A DNA stretch of 64,000 bases from Nocardioides sp. W7 (GTDB taxonomy: Bacteria > Actinomycetota > Actinomycetes > Propionibacteriales > Nocardioidaceae). Both the position numbers and the translations under genes were made by a program. How positions within the stretch are numbered: position 1 is the stretch's first letter; each line of letters begins with the position of its first letter. The DNA lies in NCBI RefSeq assembly GCF_022919075.1, contig NZ_CP095078.1, positions 1,302,001 to 1,366,000 of the forward strand, written 5' to 3'. Below, in pieces: positions 8,225-16,596 of the stretch. A model generated the notes under the pieces. That model saw nothing but the letters and a program-made list of their open reading frames with translations. It did no database searches and was not told the DNA's origin.

Positions 8225-8815
8225 ATGGCCGATCTCGATGAGCTGCTCGTCCCCGACGCCGCCGCGTGGCGGTCCTGGCTGAGCGAGCACCACGCCGACT
8301 CGCCGGGGGTGTGGCTGGTGCTGACCAAGAAGGGCGGCGACGTCACCGCGCTCAACCGGGCCGCCGCCCTCGACGAGGCGCTCTGCTTCGGCTGGATCGA
8401 CGGGCAGGCGCGCAGCCGCGACGAGGCCACGTCGTACCAACGGATGACGCCGCGGACCGCCCGCAGCCGCTGGTCGCAGATCAACGTCGGGCTGGTCGCC
8501 CGGCTGGAGGCCGAGGACCGGATGATGCCCGCCGGTCGGGCCGCGGTCGACGCGGCCAAGGCCGACGGTCGGTGGGCCGCGGCGTACGCCCCGCCCTCGA
8601 CCGCCGAGGTCCCCGCCGATCTGGCGGCGGCGATCGCGGCCGACCCGGCCGCGCAGGCGATGTTCGACGTGCTGACCAAGACCAACCGTTTCGCCCTGAT
8701 CGTCCGGCTCGGCGCGGTCAAGCGGGCGGAGACGCGGGAGCGGAAGATCGGGGAGTTCGTCGCGATGCTCGCCCGGCAGGAGACGGTCTACCCGCAGAAG
8801 GCTCGCCCGTCCTGA
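8225..8815 (+). CDS. YdeI/OmpD-associated family protein
   Basis: This 196-residue protein has the family hallmarks CFGWIDGQARSRD, the QRMTPRTARSRWSQIN block and a C-terminal Lys/Arg-rich helix (VKRAETRERKIGEFVAML). In enterobacteria YdeI-like proteins are linked to polymyxin and bacteriocin tolerance, but no biochemical activity is established. TAGATT ends 6 bases before the ATG, so it probably has its own leaderless promoter within the end of the preceding gene. A bidirectional hairpin separates it from the ABC permease gene on the other strand. Confidence 0.82.
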   Translation: MADLDELLVPDAAAWRSWLSEHHADSPGVWLVLTKKGGDVTALNRAAALDEALCFGWIDGQARSRDEATSYQRMTPRTARSRWSQINVGLVARLEAEDRMMPAGRAAVDAAKADGRWAAAYAPPSTAEVPADLAAAIAADPAAQAMFDVLTKTNRFALIVRLGAVKRAETRERKIGEFVAMLARQETVYPQKARPS

Positions 8816-8817
8816 GA

Positions 8818-8863
8818 GTCGTGTCCCCGAGCGCGCGCCGGGGCGCACGCTGAGGGACACGAC
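8818..8863. terminator. Bidirectional terminator hairpin
   Basis: GTCGTGTCCC (8818-8827) pairs perfectly with GGGACACGAC (8854-8863) around a GC-rich loop. It lies between two convergent genes, 2 bases after one stop and 6 bases from the other, so it probably ends both transcripts. Confidence 0.75.
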
Positions 8864-8868
8864 CCGGC

Positions 8869-11268
8869 TCAGTCCAGTGCCAGCCCGGCCGCGGGGGCGA
8901 CCTTCGCGGCCCGGCGTGACGGGAGCACCCCCGCCAGCAGCCCGGCCACCCCGGCGACCAGGACGACGATGGCGAGCTGGCCGCCGGGCAGCACGACCGT
9001 CGCGTCGTCGACGGCCGGGTCGACGAGCGTCCGCACGGCCACCCAGGCGAACACCACGCCGATGGCCGTGCCCAGCACCGTCGCGACGACCGAGAGCAGC
9101 ACGGCCTCCGCGGCCAGCATCCGGCGCAGCTGACGGCGGGTCAGGCCGAGCGCTCGGAGCAGCGCGTTCTCGCGGGCCCGCTCCAGGACGGACAGCCCGA
9201 GCGTGTTGCCGATGCCGATCAGCGCGATCACGACCGCGATGCCGAGCAGCGCGACGACCGCACCGGTGAGGATGTCCAGCTGCAGCTCCACCCACGCGCG
9301 CTCGGCGAGACCGTCGGTGAGGTCGGCGTCGGCGTTGGTGGCCAGCGCGCCCAGGTCGCCGGCCAGATCCTCGGTGTCGGCCGCGTCGTCGGCCCGCACC
9401 CACACCGCTCGGGGCAGCGGGTTCGCGACCAGCCGCGCCAGGGTCTCGGGCGCGACCAGGCCGGCCTCACCCCAGCCGTCGCCGGTCGCGACGCGCAGCC
9501 GCTCGGTGCGGCCGTCGACGGTGACCTCGACCCGGGCCGGCACCTCGCCGTCCGGCAGCACGCCGTACGGCAGCGTGATCACGCCAGGCTCGGGCAGCAC
9601 GACGGTGTCGTCGCGGACCAGGTCCGTCGCCGGCCGGGACGCCAGCAGGGTGAGCTCCCCGATGCCCTCGACCTGCGCGGGCACGCCGTCGAGCGCGACC
9701 GCGTCGTGCACCCCGGCGGTCGCTCGGACGTCGGCGAGCAGGGTCGCGGGCAGCGGTGCCCCGGTCGAGGTCAGGGTCAGGTCGACCGGGTGCGAGGTGT
9801 CCATGTCTCCGGCGACCGCGCTGCGCGAGCTCGCGAGCCCGGTCAGCACGGCCGTGGTGAGGGTGACACCGACCAGGAGCGATGCCGTCGTGGCGGCGGT
9901 ACGACGGGGGTTGCGCACGGCATTGCCGGTCGCGAGCCGGGCCGTGGTGCCCCGGCCGAGGGACCCGGCGGCGCGGACCAGGGCGGGCATCAGCAGCGGG
10001 CCCAGGACCAGCACGCCGGTGAAGGCGAGCGTCCCGCCGGCGAGCATCACCACCACGTCGTGCCCGGACATCGCCGCCACGAGCAGCGCGGCGCCGGCGA
10101 GCACGAGGAGCACGCCGGCCGACGTGCGGAGCAGCCCACCGGCGGTGCGGACGTCGACGCCGGTGTCCGGGCGCAGGGCGGTCAGGGGGCTGACCCGCAC
10201 GACCTTCCGGGTCGGGAGCCAGGAGGCGATCACGGTGACGAGCAGGCCGACGACGAACGCGCCGGCGTACCAGCTCGGCGAGACGGACGCGCTGCCCATG
10301 GTCCCGGTCGGCATCTGGCTGCGGGCGATCGCGACCAGGCCGTGGCCCAGCAGGGTCCCGGCGACCAGGCCGAGACCTGCCGAGGCCGCGCCGAGCGCGA
10401 GCGCCTCGATCCGGATCGAGCGGAGCAGCTGGCGCCGCGTCGCGCCGACGCAGCGCAGCAGGGCGAGGTCGCGCTGCCGCTGGGCGAACAGGATCGAGAA
10501 CGTGTTGGCGATGACCAGCACCGAGACGAACAGCGCGATCGCGGCGAAGACCAGCAGCACGATCGCGATCACGTCGACCTCGCGGGTCAGCTCGGCCTGC
10601 CGGTCTTGGACGAACTCGCCGGTCGGCTGGACCTGTGCGCCCGTGCCACGTGCAGCCGCAGCGGCGCCGTCGCCGGCGTACGCGACGCCGTCGACGTAGA
10701 GGCTCGACGTCCAACGCTCCACGTCGGACCAGGGCAGGTAGAGCGCGGCGCCGGCGGTCGCGGCCGGGCTGTCGACCAGGCCGACGACCTCCACCTCGAC
10801 GGCCCGGGCCCCGGCGCCGATCCGTACCCGGTCGCCGATCCCGAGGCCGTTGGACTTGGCGTCGTTGAGGTCCGCGACGGCCTGACCCGGTCCGGTCGGC
10901 CAGGCACCGTCGCGCAGCTCCTGCCAGCGCAGGGCGGCGTCGTCGGCGAGGGCCGCGACGTCGGCGCTCTGGTCGACGACGCCGCCGTCGGAGGTGACCG
11001 GCAGGGTGACGTAGCCGAGCACGGCCGCGCTGTCGCCGGCCTCCGCGGCGCGTCGTACGACGGTCGCTGCGTCGTCGGCGCCGAGCTCGGAGACGACCGA
11101 GTCGGACCCGCGGAAGGGCAGCCCGACGCCGGCGACCAGGCCGTCCTTGGTGGCCGAGGAGAGGGCGCTGGTCACGACGACGAACGAGACGCCGATGACG
11201 ATCGCGACGGCGGCGGCGACGTACCGACGGGCGTGGGTGCGCAGCGACGCGAGCAGGACCGTCCTCAT
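8869..11268 (-). CDS. ABC exporter permease with two FtsX domains
   Basis: This 799-residue membrane protein has an N-terminal helix, a large extracytoplasmic domain and an FtsX core (VSVLVIANTFSILFAQRQRDLALLRCVGATRRQLLR). A second extracytoplasmic region and a second FtsX core follow (IGIGNTLGLSVLERARENALLRALGLTRRQLRRML), ending in APAAGLALD. This MacB-superfamily layout acts in lipoprotein or peptide export or in mechanotransmission rather than classical solute channelling. Its start overlaps the ATPase stop by 4 bases. With the two-component genes downstream it resembles antimicrobial-peptide or envelope-stress modules. Confidence 0.9.
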   Translation of the reverse strand: MRTVLLASLRTHARRYVAAAVAIVIGVSFVVVTSALSSATKDGLVAGVGLPFRGSDSVVSELGADDAATVVRRAAEAGDSAAVLGYVTLPVTSDGGVVDQSADVAALADDAALRWQELRDGAWPTGPGQAVADLNDAKSNGLGIGDRVRIGAGARAVEVEVVGLVDSPAATAGAALYLPWSDVERWTSSLYVDGVAYAGDGAAAAARGTGAQVQPTGEFVQDRQAELTREVDVIAIVLLVFAAIALFVSVLVIANTFSILFAQRQRDLALLRCVGATRRQLLRSIRIEALALGAASAGLGLVAGTLLGHGLVAIARSQMPTGTMGSASVSPSWYAGAFVVGLLVTVIASWLPTRKVVRVSPLTALRPDTGVDVRTAGGLLRTSAGVLLVLAGAALLVAAMSGHDVVVMLAGGTLAFTGVLVLGPLLMPALVRAAGSLGRGTTARLATGNAVRNPRRTAATTASLLVGVTLTTAVLTGLASSRSAVAGDMDTSHPVDLTLTSTGAPLPATLLADVRATAGVHDAVALDGVPAQVEGIGELTLLASRPATDLVRDDTVVLPEPGVITLPYGVLPDGEVPARVEVTVDGRTERLRVATGDGWGEAGLVAPETLARLVANPLPRAVWVRADDAADTEDLAGDLGALATNADADLTDGLAERAWVELQLDILTGAVVALLGIAVVIALIGIGNTLGLSVLERARENALLRALGLTRRQLRRMLAAEAVLLSVVATVLGTAIGVVFAWVAVRTLVDPAVDDATVVLPGGQLAIVVLVAGVAGLLAGVLPSRRAAKVAPAAGLALD

Positions 11269-12014
11269 CGCTCGCCCCGCAGCGTCGCGACCAGCTCGTC
11301 GGCGGTGGGGTCGACCAGGTGGGCGCGGACGGTGCCGTCGGCGATCACCACGACGTCGTCGGCGTACGCCGCGGCGTCCAGCTCGTGGGTCACCATGACG
11401 ACGGTCTGGCCGAGCTCGCGCACCGAGCGGCGCAGGACGGCCAGCACCTCCGCGGACGACTCACTGTCCAGGTTGCCGGTGGGCTCGTCGGCGAAGACGA
11501 TCGCCGGGCTGGTGATCAGCGCGCGGGCGATCGCCACCCGCTGCTGCTGGCCGCCGGAGAGCTCGCCGGGTCGGTGCCCGAGCCGGTCGTCAAGGCCCAG
11601 GGTGGCCGTGAGCATCTCGTAGCGCTCGCGGTCGGCCGGCCGCCCCGCCAGCTCGAGCGGCAGCAGGATGTTCTGTCCCGCGGTCAGCATCGGCAGCAGG
11701 TTGAAGGACTGGAAGACGAAGCCGAGGTGCCCGCGCCGGAAGATCGTGAGCTGGTCGTCGGTCATCGCCTCCAGGCCCTGACCGGCGACGGTGACGGTCC
11801 CGGACGTGGGCTGGTCGAGACCCGCGAGGCAGTGCATGAGGGTCGACTTGCCGGACCCCGAGGGCCCCATGATCGCCGTGAACCGGCCCGCGGGGAGGTC
11901 CAGGTCGACGCCGCGCAGCGCGTGCACCTGCGCGTCGCCGCGGCCGTAGGTGCGGGTCAGGCCGCGAGCACTGGCCGCGGCGGTGGAGGTGGAGGGGAGG
12001 GCTGTCTGCGTCAT
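11265..12014 (-). CDS. ABC exporter ATPase (MacB/LolD type)
   Basis: This 249-residue ATPase has Walker A GPSGSGKST, the signature ELSGGQQQR, Walker B IVFADEP and the H-loop VTHE. The FVFQSFNLLPMLTAGQN stretch is typical of the LolD/MacB subfamily. It pairs with the FtsX permease through a 4-base overlap, forming a two-gene operon. About 75 bases upstream is a 14-base motif shared with the promoter of the downstream kinase gene, which suggests control by that system. Confidence 0.95.
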   Translation of the reverse strand: MTQTALPSTSTAAASARGLTRTYGRGDAQVHALRGVDLDLPAGRFTAIMGPSGSGKSTLMHCLAGLDQPTSGTVTVAGQGLEAMTDDQLTIFRRGHLGFVFQSFNLLPMLTAGQNILLPLELAGRPADRERYEMLTATLGLDDRLGHRPGELSGGQQQRVAIARALITSPAIVFADEPTGNLDSESSAEVLAVLRRSVRELGQTVVMVTHELDAAAYADDVVVIADGTVRAHLVDPTADELVATLRGER

Positions 12015-12086
12015 GGCCCCGAGTCTTCGCGAACTCGTGGCCCGGGTCGTCAGGCTGCGGGCTGGTCCTGGCGGGCGCCGTCGTAC

Positions 12087-12100
12087 GACCGGGGGATGAC
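12087..12100 (-). promoter_or_regulatory. Shared 14-base promoter motif, copy at the ABC operon
   Basis: On the minus strand GTCATCCCCCGGTC lies 73-86 bases before the ATPase ATG. The identical 14-mer lies before the histidine kinase gene at 14068-14081. Its position upstream of both operons suggests the response-regulator binding site or a core promoter element. Confidence 0.6.
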
Positions 12101-12136
12101 AGCCCGGTGATCGAGATGACCGCGGCGTGGAGTGGG

Positions 12137-12191
12137 CGGTGGGGTCTCGACCTCGCTCAGGCGCCGGGGCGCCTTCGCTGCTCGACCACCG
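12137..12191 (-). terminator. Inverted repeat after the response-regulator gene
   Basis: CGGTGG at 12137-12142 pairs with CCACCG at 12186-12191, and an inner perfect palindrome AGGCGCC-GG-GGCGCCT occupies 12159-12174. It starts 4 bases beyond the stop of the response-regulator gene on the minus strand, so it is a likely terminator. Confidence 0.55.
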
Positions 12192-12194
12192 GCT

Positions 12195-12878
12195 TCAGCC
12201 GACCAGCCCGGCCTCGTAGGCGAGCACGACGAGCTGGACCCGGTCGCGCGAGCCGGTCTTGGCGAGCAGCCGGCTCACGTGGGTCTTCACGGTCGCCTCG
12301 GCGACGACGAGGTGCGCGGCCAGCTCGGTGTTGGAGAGGCCCCGGCCGACCAGGACCAGTACCTCGCGCTCGCGCTCCGTGAGTCCGACCAGGCGCAGAT
12401 TCTCGAGGGCCGGAGCAGCAGGGTCGGGCAGGGCAGCGGCGAAGTGCTCCAGCAGCCGCCGGGTGGTGCTGGGGGCGACGACGGCGTCACCCGCGTGCAC
12501 GGATCGGATGGCGTTGAGCAGGTCGTGCGGGGCGGCGTCCTTGAGCAGGAAGGCGGCCGCGCCGGCCTTGATGGCGGCGAAGGCGTACTCGTCGAGGTCG
12601 AAGGTCGTCAGCACGATCACCCGCGGCGCGTCCGGGCGGGCGGCCAGCAGCCGGGTCGCCTCGACGCCGTCCATCCGCGGCATCCGGACGTCCATCAGCA
12701 CCACGTCGGCCCGGGTGACCGCGAGCAGCGCGAGCGCCGCGGCGCCGTCGCCGGCCTCGCCGACCACCTGCAGGTCGGGCTGGCTGTCGACGAGCATCGT
12801 GAACCCGGCGCGGACCATCTGCTGGTCGTCGACGAGGAAGACCCGGATGGGCGCGTTGACGAGATCAGGTTCGCTCAC
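12195..12878 (-). CDS. NarL/LuxR-type response regulator
   Basis: This 227-residue protein has a receiver domain (about residues 11-130) with acidic pocket VDD, phospho-acceptor Asp63 in LMDVRMPRMDG, and the switch Thr and Lys (VLTTFD, FLLKD). A LuxR-type HTH follows (about 160-220, LTEREREVLVLVGRGLSNTELA). The GTG start overlaps the kinase stop by 4 bases. It probably regulates the adjacent FtsX-type ABC exporter, because both promoters carry the same 14-mer. Confidence 0.93.
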   Translation of the reverse strand: MSEPDLVNAPIRVFLVDDQQMVRAGFTMLVDSQPDLQVVGEAGDGAAALALLAVTRADVVLMDVRMPRMDGVEATRLLAARPDAPRVIVLTTFDLDEYAFAAIKAGAAAFLLKDAAPHDLLNAIRSVHAGDAVVAPSTTRRLLEHFAAALPDPAAPALENLRLVGLTEREREVLVLVGRGLSNTELAAHLVVAEATVKTHVSRLLAKTGSRDRVQLVVLAYEAGLVG

Positions 12879-14029
12879 AGGGGCAGCCTCGCCGACACCC
12901 GGAACCCGCCGCCCGGCCGGGGTCCGGCGGTCAGGGTGCCGTCGTGCACGGCGACGCGCTCGCGCATGCCGACCAGGCCGAGTCCGCCGCCGTCGTCGTC
13001 GCTGGCGGCGCCGCGGCCGTCGTCCTCCACGAGCACCTCGAGCGCCGTGCCCACGCTGACCACCACCCGGGTCCGGGCGCCGGGCCCGGCGTGCTTGCGG
13101 ACGTTGGTGAGCGCCTCCTGGACGACGCGGTACGCCGTCAGCGCGACGCCCGCCGGCATCGTCGCCGTGGCACCGGGCCGGGGCAGCGTCGCCTCGACGT
13201 CCTCGCCGGCGGCCTGCGCCTCCGCGACCAGCACGGCCACGTCGTCGAGCCGCGGCTGCGGCCGGGTGCCGGTGTCGCCGGCGCGGAGCAGCCCCAGCAT
13301 CCGTCGCATCTCGGTGAGCGCCTCGCGCCCGGTCGCGGCGATGGTCTCCAGGGTGCGGCCGGCGACGTCGGGGTCCTGCGCGGCGGCGTACCTCGCCCCG
13401 TCGGCCTGCACGACGATCACCGACAGCCCGTGCGCGACCACGTCGTGCATCTCGCGGGCGATCCGGGAGCGCTCGTCCCCGGCGGCGAGCTCGATCTGCT
13501 GGGCCGCCTCGCGCCGGATCTGCTCGCCCCGCTCGACGAGCGCGGCGACGTAGGCCGCGCGGGTCCGGCCGAGGGTGCCGAGCGCCCAGGCGGTGGCGAC
13601 GATCGCTGCGATGAAGAGCACGTAGGAGACGAACGCCGTGGGGGTGAGCTGGTCGAACTCCAGCAGCCAGTCGTACGACGCCACCATGGCCCCGCAGATC
13701 CCGACCGCCAGCGCGACGGCCGCGGGGAGGGCCCGGGAGAAGCGGGCCACCGAGTAGACCGCGACCGGGAACGCGACCTGGCCCCACACCGGCTCGTCGA
13801 TCACGAGCGCCTGGAGCGCGCTGGCGACGGCGACCGCGGCGAAGACGGCCACCGGCCACCGTCGGCGCACCGCGAGGGGGGCGATCTGGGCCAGCGAGAA
13901 ACCGGCGCTCGCGAGCCCGATCGAGACGCCGAGCAGCGGCACCGGCAGCAGCAGGACGCCGATCAGCCCCAGGTCGAACCAGCGCCGGCGACGCTCGTCC
14001 AACCGCCACGGCTGCCGATCTGAGTCCAC
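12875..14029 (-). CDS. Membrane sensor histidine kinase (HisKA_3)
   Basis: This protein of about 384 residues has several N-terminal membrane segments (about residues 20-160) and no large external domain, the layout of intramembrane-sensing kinases. The HisKA_3 dimerisation helix carries His195 in REMHDVVAHG. The ATPase domain follows with the VQEALTN N-box and GLGLVGMRERV G-box. I prefer GTG 14029, because TACCGT lies 7 bases upstream in the leaderless arrangement; GTG 14038 is possible. It overlaps the response regulator by 4 bases. Confidence 0.9.
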   Translation of the reverse strand: MDSDRQPWRLDERRRRWFDLGLIGVLLLPVPLLGVSIGLASAGFSLAQIAPLAVRRRWPVAVFAAVAVASALQALVIDEPVWGQVAFPVAVYSVARFSRALPAAVALAVGICGAMVASYDWLLEFDQLTPTAFVSYVLFIAAIVATAWALGTLGRTRAAYVAALVERGEQIRREAAQQIELAAGDERSRIAREMHDVVAHGLSVIVVQADGARYAAAQDPDVAGRTLETIAATGREALTEMRRMLGLLRAGDTGTRPQPRLDDVAVLVAEAQAAGEDVEATLPRPGATATMPAGVALTAYRVVQEALTNVRKHAGPGARTRVVVSVGTALEVLVEDDGRGAASDDDGGGLGLVGMRERVAVHDGTLTAGPRPGGGFRVSARLPL

Positions 14030-14067
14030 GAGGGCCACGGTAGAGGGCTCGGACGGCAACCGCGTCA

Positions 14068-14081
14068 GACCGGGGGATGAC
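14068..14081 (-). promoter_or_regulatory. Shared 14-base promoter motif, copy at the kinase gene
   Basis: GTCATCCCCCGGTC on the minus strand lies about 40 bases before the kinase start and is identical to the copy before the ABC ATPase gene. It is followed by TGACGCGG, roughly resembling the TACGACGG after the other copy. It is a candidate autoregulatory site. Confidence 0.6.
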
Positions 14082-14110
14082 GCCGGTGCGCTCGGAGTAG
14101 GGTCGGCGCC

Positions 14111-14269
14111 ATGACCAAGTGGGAGTACCTCACCGCGCCGATCCTGACGCACGCGGCCAAGCAGATCCTCGACAACTTCGGCGCCGACGGGTGGGAGCTC
14201 GTGCAGGTCGCACCGGGCATGAGCCCCGAGAACCTCGTCGGCTACTTCAAGCGCCCGCTGGCGGGCTGA
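14111..14269 (+). CDS. Small DUF4177-type protein
   Basis: This 52-residue protein (MTKWEYLTAPIL... GADGWELVQVAPG... YFKRPLAG) has the W-E-Y opening and GW-ELV centre typical of DUF4177, a small alpha/beta protein of unknown role. A TAGGGT hexamer ends 7 bases before the ATG, so it is probably leaderless. The stop overlaps the RidA ATG by one base, so the two are co-transcribed. Confidence 0.8.
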   Translation: MTKWEYLTAPILTHAAKQILDNFGADGWELVQVAPGMSPENLVGYFKRPLAG

Positions 14270-14727
14270 TGGCGACCCCGGAGGAGCGCCTGGCGGAGCT
14301 GGGCCTGAGCATCCCCGAGGTGCCGACGCCGGTGGCGGCGTACGTCCCCGCGGTCCGCTCCGGCCACCAGGTCTTCACCTCGGGCCAGCTGCCGATGCGC
14401 GACGGCGAGCTGATGGCGGTCGGCAAGGTCGGCGGCGAGGTCACGGCCGAGGAGGCCTACGCGTGCGCCCAGCAGTGTGCGCTCAACGCGATCGCGGCGG
14501 TGCGGAGCGTCGTCGGTGACCTGTCACAGGTGAAGCGCGTGGTGAAGGTGGTCGCGTTCGTCGCCTCGACCCCCGACTTCACCGGTCAGCCCGGCGTCGC
14601 CAACGGTGCCTCCGAGCTGCTCGGCAAGGTCTTCGGCGACGCCGGGATCCACGCCCGCTCGGCCGTCGGCGTCCCCGCCCTCCCGCTCGACGCGCCCGTC
14701 GAGGTCGAGATCCTGGTCGAGATCTAG
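14269..14727 (+). CDS. RidA-family enamine/imine deaminase
   Basis: This 152-residue protein belongs to the YjgF/YER057c/UK114 (RidA) family. It has the VFTSGQLPMRDGELM segment, AEEAYACAQQCALNAIAAV, and the C-terminal ARSAVGVPALPLDAPVEVE in which the Arg corresponds to the family's substrate-binding arginine. The family hydrolyses reactive 2-aminoacrylate-type enamines from PLP enzymes. It is in an operon with DUF4177 upstream and a NUDIX gene 3 bases downstream. Confidence 0.9.
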   Translation: MATPEERLAELGLSIPEVPTPVAAYVPAVRSGHQVFTSGQLPMRDGELMAVGKVGGEVTAEEAYACAQQCALNAIAAVRSVVGDLSQVKRVVKVVAFVASTPDFTGQPGVANGASELLGKVFGDAGIHARSAVGVPALPLDAPVEVEILVEI

Positions 14728-14730
14728 CCG

Positions 14731-15597
14731 ATGCGGATCCCGCTACCGCCGGTGCCGCTGCCGGAGAAGGTCGTCGCGGCCGCGCAGGAGTACGCCGCCG
14801 GCCGCCAGACGCCGGTCGAGCCGCGTGACGCCGCGACCGTCGTACTCATGCGCCCCTCCGAGCAGGGGCCCGAGGTCTACTACATGCGCCGCCACGTGAC
14901 GATGGACTTCGCCGGGGGCATGTGCGTCTACCCCGGCGGCGGCGTCGACCCGCGCGACTTCGACGCGACCGTCGGCTGGGCCGGCCCGTCGCCCGCTGAG
15001 TGGGCCGCGCGGCTGCACTGCGACGAGGAGACCGCCCGCGCCCTGGTCGCCGCGGCCGTGCGGGAGACGTTCGAGGAGTCCGGAGTGCTCCTCGCCGGCA
15101 CCTCGGCGACGACCGTCGTGGCCGACACGACCGGCGACGACTGGGAGGCCGACCGGGTCGCCCTGGAGTCGCGCGAGCTGGCGATGACCGACTTCCTCAA
15201 CCGGCGCGGGCTGGTGCTGCGCACCGATCTGCTCGGCGTCTGGGACGCGTGGCTGACGCCGGTCTTCGAGCCGAAGCGGTTCCGCACCTGGTTCTTCGTC
15301 GCGCTGCTGCCGTCGGGCCAGCTGACGCGCGACGTGTCGAGTGAGTCGTCGTCGGTGGCGTGGATCCCGGCCGGGATCGCGGTCGACCAGGCCGACGCCG
15401 GCGAGCTCGCGCTGATGCCGCCGACGTACCTCACCAGCCTGGAGATCGGCACCCACGCCTCGCCGGCCGAGGTGTTCGAGGTGGCGGCGGTGCGGAGCGT
15501 GGAGATGTTCACGCCGGACGTCGAGCCGCTCGAGGACGGCTGGACCCTCTCGATGCCCGACCGGCTCCGGCCGCTGCTGAAGGAACGGCGCCGGTGA
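14731..15597 (+). CDS. NUDIX hydrolase of the NUDT19-like type
   Basis: This 288-residue protein carries a NUDIX box split by an insertion. The glycine part is VYPGGGVDPRDF, and after roughly 35 residues comes AVRETFEESGVLL, which supplies the Arg and metal-binding Glu residues. The large insertion and length recall NUDT19/RP2-type proteins that act on CoA esters, though other nucleoside diphosphate derivatives are possible. It follows RidA by 3 bases and overlaps the MBL-fold gene by 4 bases. Confidence 0.85.
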   Translation: MRIPLPPVPLPEKVVAAAQEYAAGRQTPVEPRDAATVVLMRPSEQGPEVYYMRRHVTMDFAGGMCVYPGGGVDPRDFDATVGWAGPSPAEWAARLHCDEETARALVAAAVRETFEESGVLLAGTSATTVVADTTGDDWEADRVALESRELAMTDFLNRRGLVLRTDLLGVWDAWLTPVFEPKRFRTWFFVALLPSGQLTRDVSSESSSVAWIPAGIAVDQADAGELALMPPTYLTSLEIGTHASPAEVFEVAAVRSVEMFTPDVEPLEDGWTLSMPDRLRPLLKERRR

Positions 15598-16415
15598 CCC
15601 CCTGGTCCGGCGGCCGCTACGGCGACCGCGCCGAGTGCCTGCTCGCGCCCAACCCCGGGGTGATGACGCTCGACGGCACCAACACCTGGGTGCTGCGCGA
15701 GCCGGGCGCCGGGCCCGACCAGCAGCGGGCGGTCGTCATCGATCCGGGCCCGATCGAGGGCGGCCACCTGGACCGGCTGGTCGAGGAGACCGGCGCGGTC
15801 GGGCTGGTGCTCCTCACCCACCATCACTTCGACCACTCCGAGGTGGCCGTCGCGTTCGCCGAGGCCAAGGGGTGCGCGGTCCGGGCCTTCGACCCGGCGT
15901 ACTGCTTGGGGGCGGAGCCGGTCGCCGACGGCGAGCTCCTCGACGTCGACGGTCTGGCGCTGCGGGTCGTCGAGACGCCCGGCCACACCGCCGACTCGAT
16001 CTCGTTGGTGCTGCCGGCGCAGAAGGCGCTGCTGTCGGGCGACATGGTCCTCGGTCGCGGTACGACGGTCGTCGCCCACCCCGACGGCCAGCTCGCCCCC
16101 TACTTCGCCTCGATCGAGAAGATGCGTGCCCTGGTGGCCGCCGGTGAGGTCGAGTCCATCTGGCCCGCCCACGGCCCGGTGCTCGAGGACGCCGGCGCGG
16201 TGCTCGACCACTACCTGGTGCATCGCCGCGAGCGGCTGGCCCAGGTCGAGACCGCGCTGCGCGAGCTCGGCGAGCCGCTCACCCCCGAGCTCGCCGAGGA
16301 CGACGCCCTGCCCCGGCGCGTGGTCGAGGTCGTGTACGCCGACGTCGACGAGTCGGTGTGGTTCGCGGCCGAGCTGTCCGTCCGCGCCCAGCTGGCCTAC
16401 CTCGCCTCCCGTTGA
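15594..16415 (+). CDS. MBL-fold metallo-hydrolase (LACTB2-like)
   Basis: This 273-residue protein has the metallo-beta-lactamase zinc motif THHHFDH (His76, His78, Asp80, His81), followed by TPGHTADS, SGDMVLG and WPAHGPV. These supply the remaining ligands. The C-terminal helix region resembles LACTB2-like proteins, some of which are RNases. The GTG start overlaps the NUDIX stop. The terminal Arg codon and TGA stop (16410-16415) are the first bases of a tandem repeat array, so the gene end seems to be made by the repeat. Confidence 0.88.
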   Translation: MTPWSGGRYGDRAECLLAPNPGVMTLDGTNTWVLREPGAGPDQQRAVVIDPGPIEGGHLDRLVEETGAVGLVLLTHHHFDHSEVAVAFAEAKGCAVRAFDPAYCLGAEPVADGELLDVDGLALRVVETPGHTADSISLVLPAQKALLSGDMVLGRGTTVVAHPDGQLAPYFASIEKMRALVAAGEVESIWPAHGPVLEDAGAVLDHYLVHRRERLAQVETALRELGEPLTPELAEDDALPRRVVEVVYADVDESVWFAAELSVRAQLAYLASR

Positions 16416-16484
16416 GTCGTTCCCCCTGACCGTTGAGTCGTCTGACCGTTGAGTCGTCCCTCCTGACCGTTGAGTCGGGAATTC
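16410..16484 (+). repeat. Left array of a 21-base repeat
   Basis: Four units begin CGTTGAGTCG. Full units read CGTTGAGTCGTCCCTCCTGAC with small changes, the second is shortened, and the last ends CGTTGAGTCGGGAATTC. The first unit contains the stop codon of the MBL-fold gene. Inverted copies lie on the other side of the DUF559 gene. The remainder to 16596 shows no further feature beyond possible promoter sequence. Confidence 0.85.
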
Positions 16485-16596
16485 GCGCTCGCGATCCGGG
16501 CCACCGAACGTCCACAGGGCGCGGAGCTGACCCCGTCGTCCACAGGCCGGACGACGGCCCCGTCGGCGCGGCGGCCCCGCGGCCGAGCATCGGGCC

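Noticed and set aside
16410..16484. CRISPR array
   Set aside because: Units are directly tandem with no unique spacers of constant length, and there are no cas genes.
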